The position numbers and the translations under genes were made by a program. Source: Mangrovitalea sediminis (GTDB lineage Bacteria; Pseudomonadota; Gammaproteobacteria; Pseudomonadales; Oleiphilaceae). Taken from it: a DNA stretch of 64,000 bases. The notes below the pieces were generated by a model, which ran no database searches, was not told the DNA's origin, and saw only the letters and a program-made list of their open reading frames with translations. The stretch is from positions 248,001 to 312,000 of the forward strand of contig NZ_NTLB01000004.1 in the NCBI RefSeq assembly GCF_002514725.1, in the 5' to 3' direction. Positions 43,747-51,483 of this stretch are shown in pieces. How positions within the stretch are numbered: position 1 is the first letter of the stretch; each line of letters begins with the position of its first letter.

Positions 43747-44538
43747 CTACTCGCCTTTTCGCTGCCCCAGATACCGCTCCACGATGCGGTCGATAGTGCC
43801 GTTTGCCTTTAATACGCTCAAGCGCTCGCTGATAAAACGGCGATCCTCAGAGGGCATGTTACGGTCTACCGCAAGATAGATGTCGTAATCGGGAATGATC
43901 GCGCTGAAATCGACCCTGTGCAGACAGGTTGGACGCTGTCCTTTCCAGTGCTTCAGGTGGTAGCGCAAGCGAATATCCATTTCGACGAAACCATCCACCC
44001 GCCCCAATGCCGCCATGCGAATACCGGACTCGTAATCGCTGACGCCCACCTCGCGGACAAGCCCCGCCTGACGGGCCTTATCCAAGCCCAGATAGTCGAA
44101 ATGTTTCAGTACGGCCAGCTGCAGCCCTGCCAGATCCCGCAGACTGGACAGCTTCGGGAAATCGCGGCGACAGGTCAGGGCAACATGGTGGACGCGAAAC
44201 AGTGGTTCATTTATCAACAACTCCCGACGCTTCAAGTGTGGCCAGGGCTTGGCGTCATACGCAACCCAGTTGTTGAACACCCCCTTGTTGACCGTGAAAA
44301 TCAGCCGATTAACCGGAAGGACCCTGACGCGAAGATCATAGGCTGAGCCGGCAAACACCGCCTGAACGATATCAGTGATGATACCGCCTGCACTTTTACC
44401 CGCATTCGCCACTTGAAACGGCTCACTCCTGCTTTGCACGACCAGATAATTGATCGTGGAGGCATAAACCGGCCCCACCGTCACCAGAAAGGCGGTCAGG
44501 AAAAAAAGCCTCAGGGTAAATAGGGTTCGGATCGCCAT
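43747..44538 (-). CDS. Periplasmic solute-binding protein (SBP_bac_3-like)
   Basis: The 263-residue protein has a signal peptide (LFTLRLFFLTAFLVTVGPVYA, cleavage near residue 27). The mature part looks like family 3 solute-binding domain: INYLVVQSRSEPFQ, VNRLIFTVNKGVFNNWVAYDAKPWPH, SLRDLAGLQLAVLKHFDYLG and MPSEDRRFISERLSVLKANGTIDRIVERYL. Such proteins bind amino acids or other small molecules in ABC transport or, when orphan as here, in sensing. No transporter genes adjoin. It converges on the GGDEF-EAL gene across 37 bases, so a signalling partnership is possible but not shown. Confidence 0.82.
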   Translation of the reverse strand: MAIRTLFTLRLFFLTAFLVTVGPVYASTINYLVVQSRSEPFQVANAGKSAGGIITDIVQAVFAGSAYDLRVRVLPVNRLIFTVNKGVFNNWVAYDAKPWPHLKRRELLINEPLFRVHHVALTCRRDFPKLSSLRDLAGLQLAVLKHFDYLGLDKARQAGLVREVGVSDYESGIRMAALGRVDGFVEMDIRLRYHLKHWKGQRPTCLHRVDFSAIIPDYDIYLAVDRNMPSEDRRFISERLSVLKANGTIDRIVERYLGQRKGE

Positions 44539-44816
44539 GCCGCCTCATACTCACATATGTCAAACACAAAATGTGACGCCAACAATTACCCTTTATAGCT
44601 CACAATTAGATCAAAGCCCGGATAAATCTGCAAATTGCAACCATCTTATTGTCAAACAATCCGTTGCAATATACTGATTCAGCTCACGATTCCTCGACAA
44701 GTGCCACAGATTTGCGGGCTGATCCACAGCTTTTTCGCAATCATTTTCGTACGCTCTGTAACCGTCGGCATAATGACAACACAAAATGGCCACGCAGTCT
44801 TCACACCTCCAGGGAG

Positions 44817-45515
44817 ATGTTCAGACTGCCGGAACGACTCTCAGGACAGGCAGCTTCGATCATGCGGGATAAATATAAGGTTATCGGCCCCATCTATGAC
44901 ATGCTGAGCACGCTCTATAGCGGAAAAAACATTCTTAAATGCAAGACCGCTATGCTCAACGAAAACACCATCAGCCCCGGCACCAAGGTCTTGTTTGCAG
45001 GCGTCGGCCATGGCCGCGATGCGATCAAAGCGGCGGAGTTGGGCGCAGACGTCACCGTCGTCGACCTGTCCGAGACGATGTTGCGCAAATTCGAGGACGT
45101 CCGCCTTGAGCAGTCTCCGGATGCAAAGGTTCGCAAGGTGCACAGCGACATCCTCAAGTTCGACGAATTTGGCGAATTCGACATGGTCATCGCCAATTTC
45201 TTCCTCAACGTCTTCGACGAAGACACCATGGTGACGGTGCTGCAGCATCTGATTAAGCTGGGCAAACCAAATGCGAAGGTCGTTGTTGGGGACTTTGCCT
45301 ACCCTACCGGCAATCTCGTGGCCCGCGGCTTCAAAAAGGCCTACTGGTACGCCGCCCTGTCACTGTTCTGCCTGCTTGCGGGCAATGCCTTCCATGAAAT
45401 CTACAACTACCCCGAGCACATGCGAAAGCTCGGCTTGAAAGTGGCCACGCCACAGCACTTCAAGCTACTCAACATGCAGATGTTCTGGTCGATTCTGGGA
45501 GAGAAACAAGCCTAG
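44817..45515 (+). CDS. Class I SAM-dependent methyltransferase
   Basis: The frame is open from 44649, but codons before 44817 look like intergenic AT-rich sequence, so the start is either 44817 (232 residues) or 44862 (217 residues, MRDKYKVIGPIYD). The methyltransferase core has VLFAGVGHGRDAIKAAELG as SAM-binding motif I, VTVVDLSETMLRKFEDV as motif II and FDMVIANFFLNVFDEDTM. A hydrophobic segment, WYAALSLFCLLAGNAF, follows near residue 180; it may interact with membranes or lipids. Resemblance is to ubiquinone/menaquinone and phospholipid N-methyltransferases, but substrate is unknown. It converges on murI. Confidence 0.75.
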   Translation: MFRLPERLSGQAASIMRDKYKVIGPIYDMLSTLYSGKNILKCKTAMLNENTISPGTKVLFAGVGHGRDAIKAAELGADVTVVDLSETMLRKFEDVRLEQSPDAKVRKVHSDILKFDEFGEFDMVIANFFLNVFDEDTMVTVLQHLIKLGKPNAKVVVGDFAYPTGNLVARGFKKAYWYAALSLFCLLAGNAFHEIYNYPEHMRKLGLKVATPQHFKLLNMQMFWSILGEKQA

Positions 45516-45558
45516 AAACGGCGTCCGCCGACGCCACGCTGTGCGGTTGGCAAAACCG

Positions 45559-46431
45559 TCAGTTGGCGTCGGGCGACCAGTTGCCGAAGATTGTCGGAGA
45601 GCGATAACCGGAAGCGACAAGATAGCTATCCAGGCGGACAGGCGCATCAGCCGTAAAATAGAAGCGATGACCACCACCGTAAGACGCCTTCCGGGCCTTA
45701 CCCTCAGCCGCTATCCACAAACTTTCCACTCGTCGGGCAATAGCGTCGCCGGAGTCTATCCATTGCACATCCGCCGGCATCTGTTCAGCCAACGCGTGGG
45801 CGATAAGCGGGAAATGCGTACAGCCAAGGATAATTGTGTCCACGCCAGCAGCTCGCAAGGGTGCCATAACCGACGCGACCACATCGGCCTTCAATGTACC
45901 CGTAGCCAGCCACTGCTCGGCCTCCCGCACCAGTTCTGAACTCCCCACCCGAGTAACCTCACAGTGCGCTGCAAAGCGCTCTATCAGATCATTGAGATAG
46001 GTTCGGCGCACCGTGGCTGGTGTCGCCAGTAACCCGATACGGCCACTGAGGCTTGCCTGCGCAGCCGGCTTGACTGCCGGCACGACACCTACTACCGGCT
46101 GAGACAGACAAGCCCTTAGCGGCTCCAGCACGACCGTACTGGCAGTATTGCAACCGATGACAATAATATCGACCGGCTCGGTGGACACCAGAGCGCTAAC
46201 CAGAGAAACGCAGCGATCGACGACCATTTCCTCCGGTAACTCTCCATAAGGAAAACGGGCATTGTCGGCGAGATACACCACATCGCTGAAGGGTAACCGT
46301 TGGCGAATGCAGTGAGCAATGCTGAGCCCTCCGATGCCGGAATCGAAAACCAGCACCCGCGGAGCTCCCGCCTCATGCAGCGTCGCCTCAACGTCGGGAG
46401 ACACCTCCGCCCCCGGCACTCTTGCGGTCAT
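45559..46431 (-). CDS. murI: Glutamate racemase
   Basis: The 290-residue enzyme converts L-glutamate to D-glutamate for peptidoglycan. It has the N-terminal VFDSGIGGLSIAH, the first catalytic cysteine in IIVIGCNTAST, the second in IILGCTHFPLI, and GLLATPATVRRTY. Length is typical. It is coupled to the upstream nudC gene by a 4-base ATGA overlap (46428-46431), suggesting that it is co-transcribed with nudC. A ribosome-binding AAGG lies 5 bases before its ATG inside nudC. Confidence 0.95.
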   Translation of the reverse strand: MTARVPGAEVSPDVEATLHEAGAPRVLVFDSGIGGLSIAHCIRQRLPFSDVVYLADNARFPYGELPEEMVVDRCVSLVSALVSTEPVDIIVIGCNTASTVVLEPLRACLSQPVVGVVPAVKPAAQASLSGRIGLLATPATVRRTYLNDLIERFAAHCEVTRVGSSELVREAEQWLATGTLKADVVASVMAPLRAAGVDTIILGCTHFPLIAHALAEQMPADVQWIDSGDAIARRVESLWIAAEGKARKASYGGGHRFYFTADAPVRLDSYLVASGYRSPTIFGNWSPDAN

Positions 46432-47258
46432 AACACCTTGTCCACACCATCCTGCGATGCCAAAGCAGCTCGAATCAGCTGGCCAGCAATGGTTTCGACA
46501 CCCGGAATCCGGGGCAGAGAGTCGGCTGAAAACCAGCCCCCGTCGGCCAATTCGTCTTCCTGTAAAACCAGCTCGCCAGCCACGTAATCAACCATGTACC
46601 CCAACATCAACTGATGAGGAAAAGGCCAGGGCTGGGAGGCGACATAACGGGGATTGGCGACCTGCAAGCCGGTTTCTTCGAGCACCTCGCGGGCGACGGC
46701 CTCTTCAGCAGACTCACCGGGCTCGATAAAGCCCGCGATCAAACTGAACATCCCTTCCGGATAATGTGGCGCTCGGGCCAACAGTAGTTGGTCGTCACGT
46801 CGGATCACCACGATGACACAGGGAGACACCCTCGGAAACCAACGGTGCTGACAGGGTTCGCACCAAAGCGCCCTTTCGACGGGGTGCGGCTTTGTAGGGG
46901 TGCCGCAACGGCCGCAAAACCGATGGTCCTGCCACCAATGCAGCAACTCTGAGGCTGTTCCGACCAGCTCCCAATCCTCGGCGCTCGCCTGCGCCAGAAA
47001 GCGCCTCAAATCGATGGCCTCGACACCCTCTGGTGCTGCTGCGGCATCCAGCCCCAGAACATGCACACGTCGCCCGCCCCGCTCACCAATCGGGAACAGG
47101 TTAATGCTCCGGCAAGGGTCGGAGAGAGAAGATGCCCAGTCGGAAACAGACCACAGCGGACGCTGGTCCTTGAGCAGCAGGCGTTGGCCGGCGAAAACCA
47201 ACAGCGTCTCATCCGGTGTCGGCGGTTCCAGCGACCAGGCAGGTACCAAATCTGTCAT
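46428..47258 (-). CDS. nudC: NAD-capped RNA hydrolase / NADH pyrophosphatase NudC
   Basis: The 276-residue protein has a zinc ribbon (FCGRCGTPTKPH, then CEPCQHRWF), a Nudix box GFIEPGESAEEAVAREVLEETG and, downstream, the SQPWPFPHQLM signature specific to NudC. NudC hydrolyses NADH and removes NAD caps from RNA. The order matches E. coli NudC in length (257-300). It overlaps murI by 4 bases and ends the minus-strand pair; the GldG-like gene lies 45 bases upstream of its start on the same strand, so all may share transcripts. Confidence 0.95.
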   Translation of the reverse strand: MTDLVPAWSLEPPTPDETLLVFAGQRLLLKDQRPLWSVSDWASSLSDPCRSINLFPIGERGGRRVHVLGLDAAAAPEGVEAIDLRRFLAQASAEDWELVGTASELLHWWQDHRFCGRCGTPTKPHPVERALWCEPCQHRWFPRVSPCVIVVIRRDDQLLLARAPHYPEGMFSLIAGFIEPGESAEEAVAREVLEETGLQVANPRYVASQPWPFPHQLMLGYMVDYVAGELVLQEDELADGGWFSADSLPRIPGVETIAGQLIRAALASQDGVDKVL

Positions 47259-47303
47259 AGTGAAATCTCGATGTGCGGCCGTTGCTGAGCTTCAGTCGAC
47301 AGG

Positions 47304-49205
47304 CTATCGACGGAAACTCCGACGCCACCACCAGGTAATCAGCGCCAGCAGCAGCGTCAGCAACAACGGCGCGATGACGATATTGATCAGTTTCAGCTTC
47401 GCTCCCAGCGCTTCGATATCACTATTGAGCTGATGCTGAACATCACGCAACTGCTTCCGAATCTTCAGCTTTTCTTCCCGGAACTGCAAGATAGTGCTCT
47501 TCTGCTCCTGTGTCAGCAGGTTCTTGTTCCCCTTACCGGCCTTCTTCTGCAGCGCATCGAGCTTGTCTTCGGTTTGTTTGAGCTTGTCTTTCAGTGCCTC
47601 TTCCCGCTCCAGAAAACGCGACTCGGCATCCCGGCGCAGCGCTTCCACCTTCACGAAAGGCCGGGTGTAACGCCCGCGGCTGCGAATACTGATCAGATCC
47701 TTACTGCCCGCGAAGTTGTCCAGGGCATTGATCAGGAAGCTGCCATTGTCCGCCCATGGCTGAGCGACTCGCTGGCCGAAGAAATCGTTGATACGAACCC
47801 AGAGCCGGTCTGAAAGAACATCGGTATCCCCCACCACCATCAGGTTGATGTCACCACTCGTCCGGGTGGGCGAGAGGTGTTCTTCGACCATCCTGGTTGC
47901 GCCCGGCGCGTTCCCACTCTTGTCAGTGGATGGCGACTTGTCGGCCGGGGCAGGCACCTTGACGTTCACGCCGTTGGGGAATGCCGTGGTTGCCTTGCCG
48001 GTGATGCGCGCCGCCAGGACGTAGCGCTTCCCGGTGGGTCGAAAGCCATCCATCAGCTGATCGGGCGTTTGCAGCGTCAACAACTTGTGGGTATCGATCG
48101 GCATCGAACTCCGACTACTATACAGCAACGGCTGCACCTTCAGCCCGGTCCCTGGCAGGATCTTGAAGTAGCCGGTTGTCGACAGGTTGATATTGTCCAA
48201 GCCGCTAAGAATAACGTCGCCGTTGGCGAAATCCTCCCGGGTCAAACCCAGCAAACCGATATGTCGCATCGGCTGCCGCTGCGGGCCCACACCCACCACC
48301 AACGAGTTGTCGTAATCGCCGACAAAATCCTGACTCAATTGTACCCCCCAATGCTTGAGGAGTTCCGGCAAATCGGAACGGCGTTGAGGCGCAGCTGCCA
48401 TGCCCGAATTGTCGCCGGCGGCCTCTGAATTCGGGTCGAAAAAGGCAATCAGCTTGCCGCCGTTCAGCACATACTGGTCAATGGCGAAGCGGGTCTGGTC
48501 GCTCAGGTCGGTAGGGTGGATCAGCAGGAGGACATCCACATTCTTACCAATCTTCGCGACGTCATCGCCCAGCCAATGCACGTCGAAAAGGCCTTCCATC
48601 TGCTGAATCGCCGCCCAGGGATACTTACGGCTGTGCGTCGCGAAATCCACCCCGCCGTTGACGTCCAACCCGGAGATGACAGCCACCACCGGTTCCTGCG
48701 GATTCTCCAGGGTGTAGATCAGTTTAGTGATGTCGTATTCAAGGCTGGTCTCGCGATCGATCCGGAAAAACGGAATCACCTGCTGGTCGCCTGCCTGATT
48801 CCTGCCGATCAAGCCAAAAAAGACCTTATCTCCCTGATTCCCCTTCGGAATACTCTGCAGACCTGCTTCAGTGGCGGTGTCTTCCTGATCGGAAAATGGC
48901 TCTGGATCAACCACGTGAAAGTGGATCAGGCCACGGCTATTCGCCTGATATTCATCGAGCAGTTCACGAACCCGCGCCTCGTAGGAACGCAGGGCCGGCA
49001 GGTTGGTCGATGTCTGATTGGAGAAATAGAGCGTCAACGTGATCGGTGTCTTCAAATCGTCGAGGATGCTTTTTGAACCTTTCGACAGGGTGTAAAGGTG
49101 ATTCTCGGTCAGGTCCAGCCGATCGCCCTTGAAATCCAGGGAGATCAATACCGCCAATACAAGAAAGGCAACAAACAGAACAACCAGGCCGACACCGGAC
49201 TTCAT
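47304..49205 (-). CDS. GldG-like ABC transport auxiliary protein
   Basis: The 633-residue protein has an N-terminal membrane helix (GLVVLFVAFLVLAVLISLDF), a large extracytoplasmic body with ITLTLYFSNQTSTNLPALRS and KIGKNVDVLLLIHPTDLSDQ (a glutamine-amidotransferase-like fold in GldG), a coiled-coil near 540-610 rich in E, K, L and Q, and a C-terminal helix LLLTLLLALITWWWRRSFRR. This matches GldG-type subunits of the GldA/GldF/GldG ABC complex. ATG at 49205 with GAGG 8 bases upstream is preferred over a GTG at 49217. It is downstream of the permease and ATPase genes. The transported cargo is unknown outside Bacteroidota gliding. Confidence 0.85.
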   Translation of the reverse strand: MKSGVGLVVLFVAFLVLAVLISLDFKGDRLDLTENHLYTLSKGSKSILDDLKTPITLTLYFSNQTSTNLPALRSYEARVRELLDEYQANSRGLIHFHVVDPEPFSDQEDTATEAGLQSIPKGNQGDKVFFGLIGRNQAGDQQVIPFFRIDRETSLEYDITKLIYTLENPQEPVVAVISGLDVNGGVDFATHSRKYPWAAIQQMEGLFDVHWLGDDVAKIGKNVDVLLLIHPTDLSDQTRFAIDQYVLNGGKLIAFFDPNSEAAGDNSGMAAAPQRRSDLPELLKHWGVQLSQDFVGDYDNSLVVGVGPQRQPMRHIGLLGLTREDFANGDVILSGLDNINLSTTGYFKILPGTGLKVQPLLYSSRSSMPIDTHKLLTLQTPDQLMDGFRPTGKRYVLAARITGKATTAFPNGVNVKVPAPADKSPSTDKSGNAPGATRMVEEHLSPTRTSGDINLMVVGDTDVLSDRLWVRINDFFGQRVAQPWADNGSFLINALDNFAGSKDLISIRSRGRYTRPFVKVEALRRDAESRFLEREEALKDKLKQTEDKLDALQKKAGKGNKNLLTQEQKSTILQFREEKLKIRKQLRDVQHQLNSDIEALGAKLKLINIVIAPLLLTLLLALITWWWRRSFRR

Positions 49206-49229
49206 GAAATGCCTCACCGGACCAGCCTC

Positions 49230-49964
49230 CTAATTCGCCTTGCGCAGATTCAGCACGATCACGGTGGCCAGCAGCCAGGTCACGATCGTGAGCAGGAAGT
49301 ACAGAAGGTCGCGTAACTCGATGACCCCCCGCGCGATGGCATCGAAATGGCCAAGAAAACTCAGGGCACTGAGGCCGTCGATCACCCAGGTTGGCGCCCA
49401 GGGGGTGAACAGGTCCTGCACCATGGGGAAACCGGTGACGACAAACAGGAAGCACACGACCAAGGTCAGAATGAACGCTATCACCTGGTTCCGCGTAGCC
49501 GCCGACAGGCAGGAACCGATTGCCAGGAAGCCCCCGGCCATCAGCCAGGCGCCGATATAGGTGGCACTGATGACACCATTATCCGGATGGCCGAGGTAGT
49601 TGACCGTTATCCAAAGCGGAAACGTCAGCGCCAGCGCGACACCGACAAAGAACCATGCCGCCAGGAACTTGCCCAATACGGAGGTACCGATGGAGACCGG
49701 CAACGTCAGCAACAATTCGATGGTGCCGCTGCGACGCTCTTCTGACCAGAGGCGCATGGACACCGCGGGAATCAGCACCAGGTACAACCAGGGCAGGAAA
49801 TTGAAGAACGACAGCAGATCCGCCTGACCGCGTTCAAAGAAATGCCCCAGATAGAAGGTGAACACACCGGAGAGTACCAGGAAGATGACCGTAAAGACGT
49901 AAGCCACCGGCGTCGCAAAGTAGCCGTACAGCTCTCGGCGCACAATCACCGACAATCCCGTCAT
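49230..49964 (-). CDS. ABC transporter permease, GldF-like
   Basis: This 244-residue permease of the ABC-2 type has six membrane helices (about residues 18-40, 55-80, 100-125, 135-155, 165-190 and 215-240) and the motif RLWSEERRSGTIELLLTLPVS, typical of ABC-2 permeases. It pairs with the ATPase encoded upstream (4-base overlap at 49961-49964) and the GldG-like protein downstream. The set matches the GldA/GldF/GldG organisation. The exported substrate is unknown. Confidence 0.9.
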   Translation of the reverse strand: MTGLSVIVRRELYGYFATPVAYVFTVIFLVLSGVFTFYLGHFFERGQADLLSFFNFLPWLYLVLIPAVSMRLWSEERRSGTIELLLTLPVSIGTSVLGKFLAAWFFVGVALALTFPLWITVNYLGHPDNGVISATYIGAWLMAGGFLAIGSCLSAATRNQVIAFILTLVVCFLFVVTGFPMVQDLFTPWAPTWVIDGLSALSFLGHFDAIARGVIELRDLLYFLLTIVTWLLATVIVLNLRKAN

Positions 49965-50887
49965 GCCGCCTCCCCCGTGGTTAGCTTACGGAAGACATCA
50001 TCCAGACGCCCCTGCTCCACATACAACTCTTCGATGCGCCACCCGTTCGCCTGGGCCAGTTCGTTGACGCCTCGCAAAATCCGGCAGCCCGGCTGCGGGA
50101 AAACGGTCATGGTAAGGCCATCACGCTCTACCTCAACGTCGGCCACATCCTCCAACGACAGGAACGCCTCAGCACGAACGCCTTCACCGGTGAACCTCAG
50201 GTGCACGGCCTGGTGGTAGCGTGACAGGCTCGCCAGATATTCCGGCGACCCATCGACGACAATGCGACCGGCGGAGATGATGAGCGCACGGGTGCAGACC
50301 GCATGCACCTCCTCCAGGATGTGGGTGGAGATAATCACGGTTTTGTCACGGGACAGATTGCGGATCAATTGACGGACTTGATGTTTCTGGTTGGGGTCAA
50401 GCCCGTCGGTGGGTTCGTCCAGAATCAGTATACGGGGGTCATGCAACAACGCCTGGGCCAGACCGACGCGGCGCTTGAATCCTTTCGACAGGGTTTCGAT
50501 ACGCTGGGTCAGGACAGGCTCCAGATCGACCTGTTCAACAACTTCCTGAAAGCGATTTTGCAGCGAGGTACCGCGCAGCCCACGAATCTGGCCGATGAAG
50601 TGCAGGAAGGCGCTGACGGTCATGTCAGAGTACGCCGGCGCACCTTCGGGCAAATACCCGATCTCTCTCTGGGCACTCACGGGATTACGGACAACGTCGT
50701 GATCGAAAATCGACACAGCACCGGAAGACGGCGTCAAAAAGCCGGTCAGGATTTTCATGGTGGTGGATTTCCCGGCGCCATTCGGCCCCAGAAAGCCGAG
50801 AATTTCCCCCTGCTCGACCCTGAAGGTGAGGTTATCGACAGCGGTGAAATCACCGAACTTGCGCGTCAAGCCCGTGACATCAATCAT
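49961..50887 (-). CDS. ABC transporter ATP-binding protein, GldA-like
   Basis: The 308-residue ATPase has Walker A GFLGPNGAGKSTTMKIL, the signature LSKGFKRRVGLAQALLHDP, Walker B ILILDEPTDGLDPNQ and a switch histidine in VIISTHILEEV. Its C-terminal region of about 90 residues (HQAVHLRFTGEGVRAEAFLS) is typical of ABC-2 export ATPases. It is the first gene of the three-gene set with the permease and GldG-like genes, probably transcribed toward nudC and murI. The promoter should lie in the 50888-51483 gap. Confidence 0.93.
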   Translation of the reverse strand: MIDVTGLTRKFGDFTAVDNLTFRVEQGEILGFLGPNGAGKSTTMKILTGFLTPSSGAVSIFDHDVVRNPVSAQREIGYLPEGAPAYSDMTVSAFLHFIGQIRGLRGTSLQNRFQEVVEQVDLEPVLTQRIETLSKGFKRRVGLAQALLHDPRILILDEPTDGLDPNQKHQVRQLIRNLSRDKTVIISTHILEEVHAVCTRALIISAGRIVVDGSPEYLASLSRYHQAVHLRFTGEGVRAEAFLSLEDVADVEVERDGLTMTVFPQPGCRILRGVNELAQANGWRIEELYVEQGRLDDVFRKLTTGEAA

Positions 50888-51483
50888 GGTCCGTTCACCC
50901 TGTTCTGCAGCAAAAAGTTCTGTGCCACCCGGCTATCAGGTACCGCAGAAACACCGTTCGGTCACGGTCACAATGCCGACTACGACAGGGTGCAGCGCGA
51001 AGGCAACAGGGCCGGAACCCCGCCATGGAAGGTGCTCTGCCAACCAGTCAGGTGGCAACGCTCTATTATTGTTATAACGATTCGATGACAGCGACGGGCG
51101 TTGACTGTGACCAGTACTGTCGCGACGTGTCCTGGCTTGAGCCATCAACGCGCCTTGCCGGGCCGTCACTGAAGGCTATTCAAGCCTTTCTTGGTTTGCC
51201 GGACTATAAAAAAGGCCCATTTGGCTGGCAAGTGACATCTTCGCAATATTAACGGTGTTCCGAGTGTGTCCTGCCCCGGCAGACCATAAAAGGATACCAA
51301 TCCCATCAAGATCTCTACGAGACAGGACACTCTCAAAAAACGCGAAGCAAGTCACAGTTCCGTTCCATTTCAGCGGCGACCGACGAGACGCGTTCCAGGC
51401 CAGAAACATCGCTGCACTTTGCCTGCCTGTGCCAACCCAGTACACTTGTCCGGAACTTGTCGCGTCGCTTTCGTGGAGCCTGC
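50888..51483. other. Intergenic region between gldA-like and plsB genes
   Basis: This 596-base gap separates divergent genes and holds both promoters. I see no convincing gene; a 75-codon open frame at 51025-51252 has no usable ribosome-binding site or recognisable content. A long-range inverted repeat pairs GAGTGTGTCCTG (51262-51273) with CAGGACACTC (51323-51332), possibly a leader structure of the plsB transcript. Confidence 0.5.

Noticed and set aside
45520-45535. Terminator between the methyltransferase and murI genes
   Set aside because: A 6-bp stem (GGCGTC/GACGCC) is present, but it has no T-run on either side.
51025-51252. 75-codon plus-strand frame between gldA-like and plsB genes
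   Set aside because: No ribosome-binding site, no conserved-looking content and it ends in the plsB leader; treated as intergenic.
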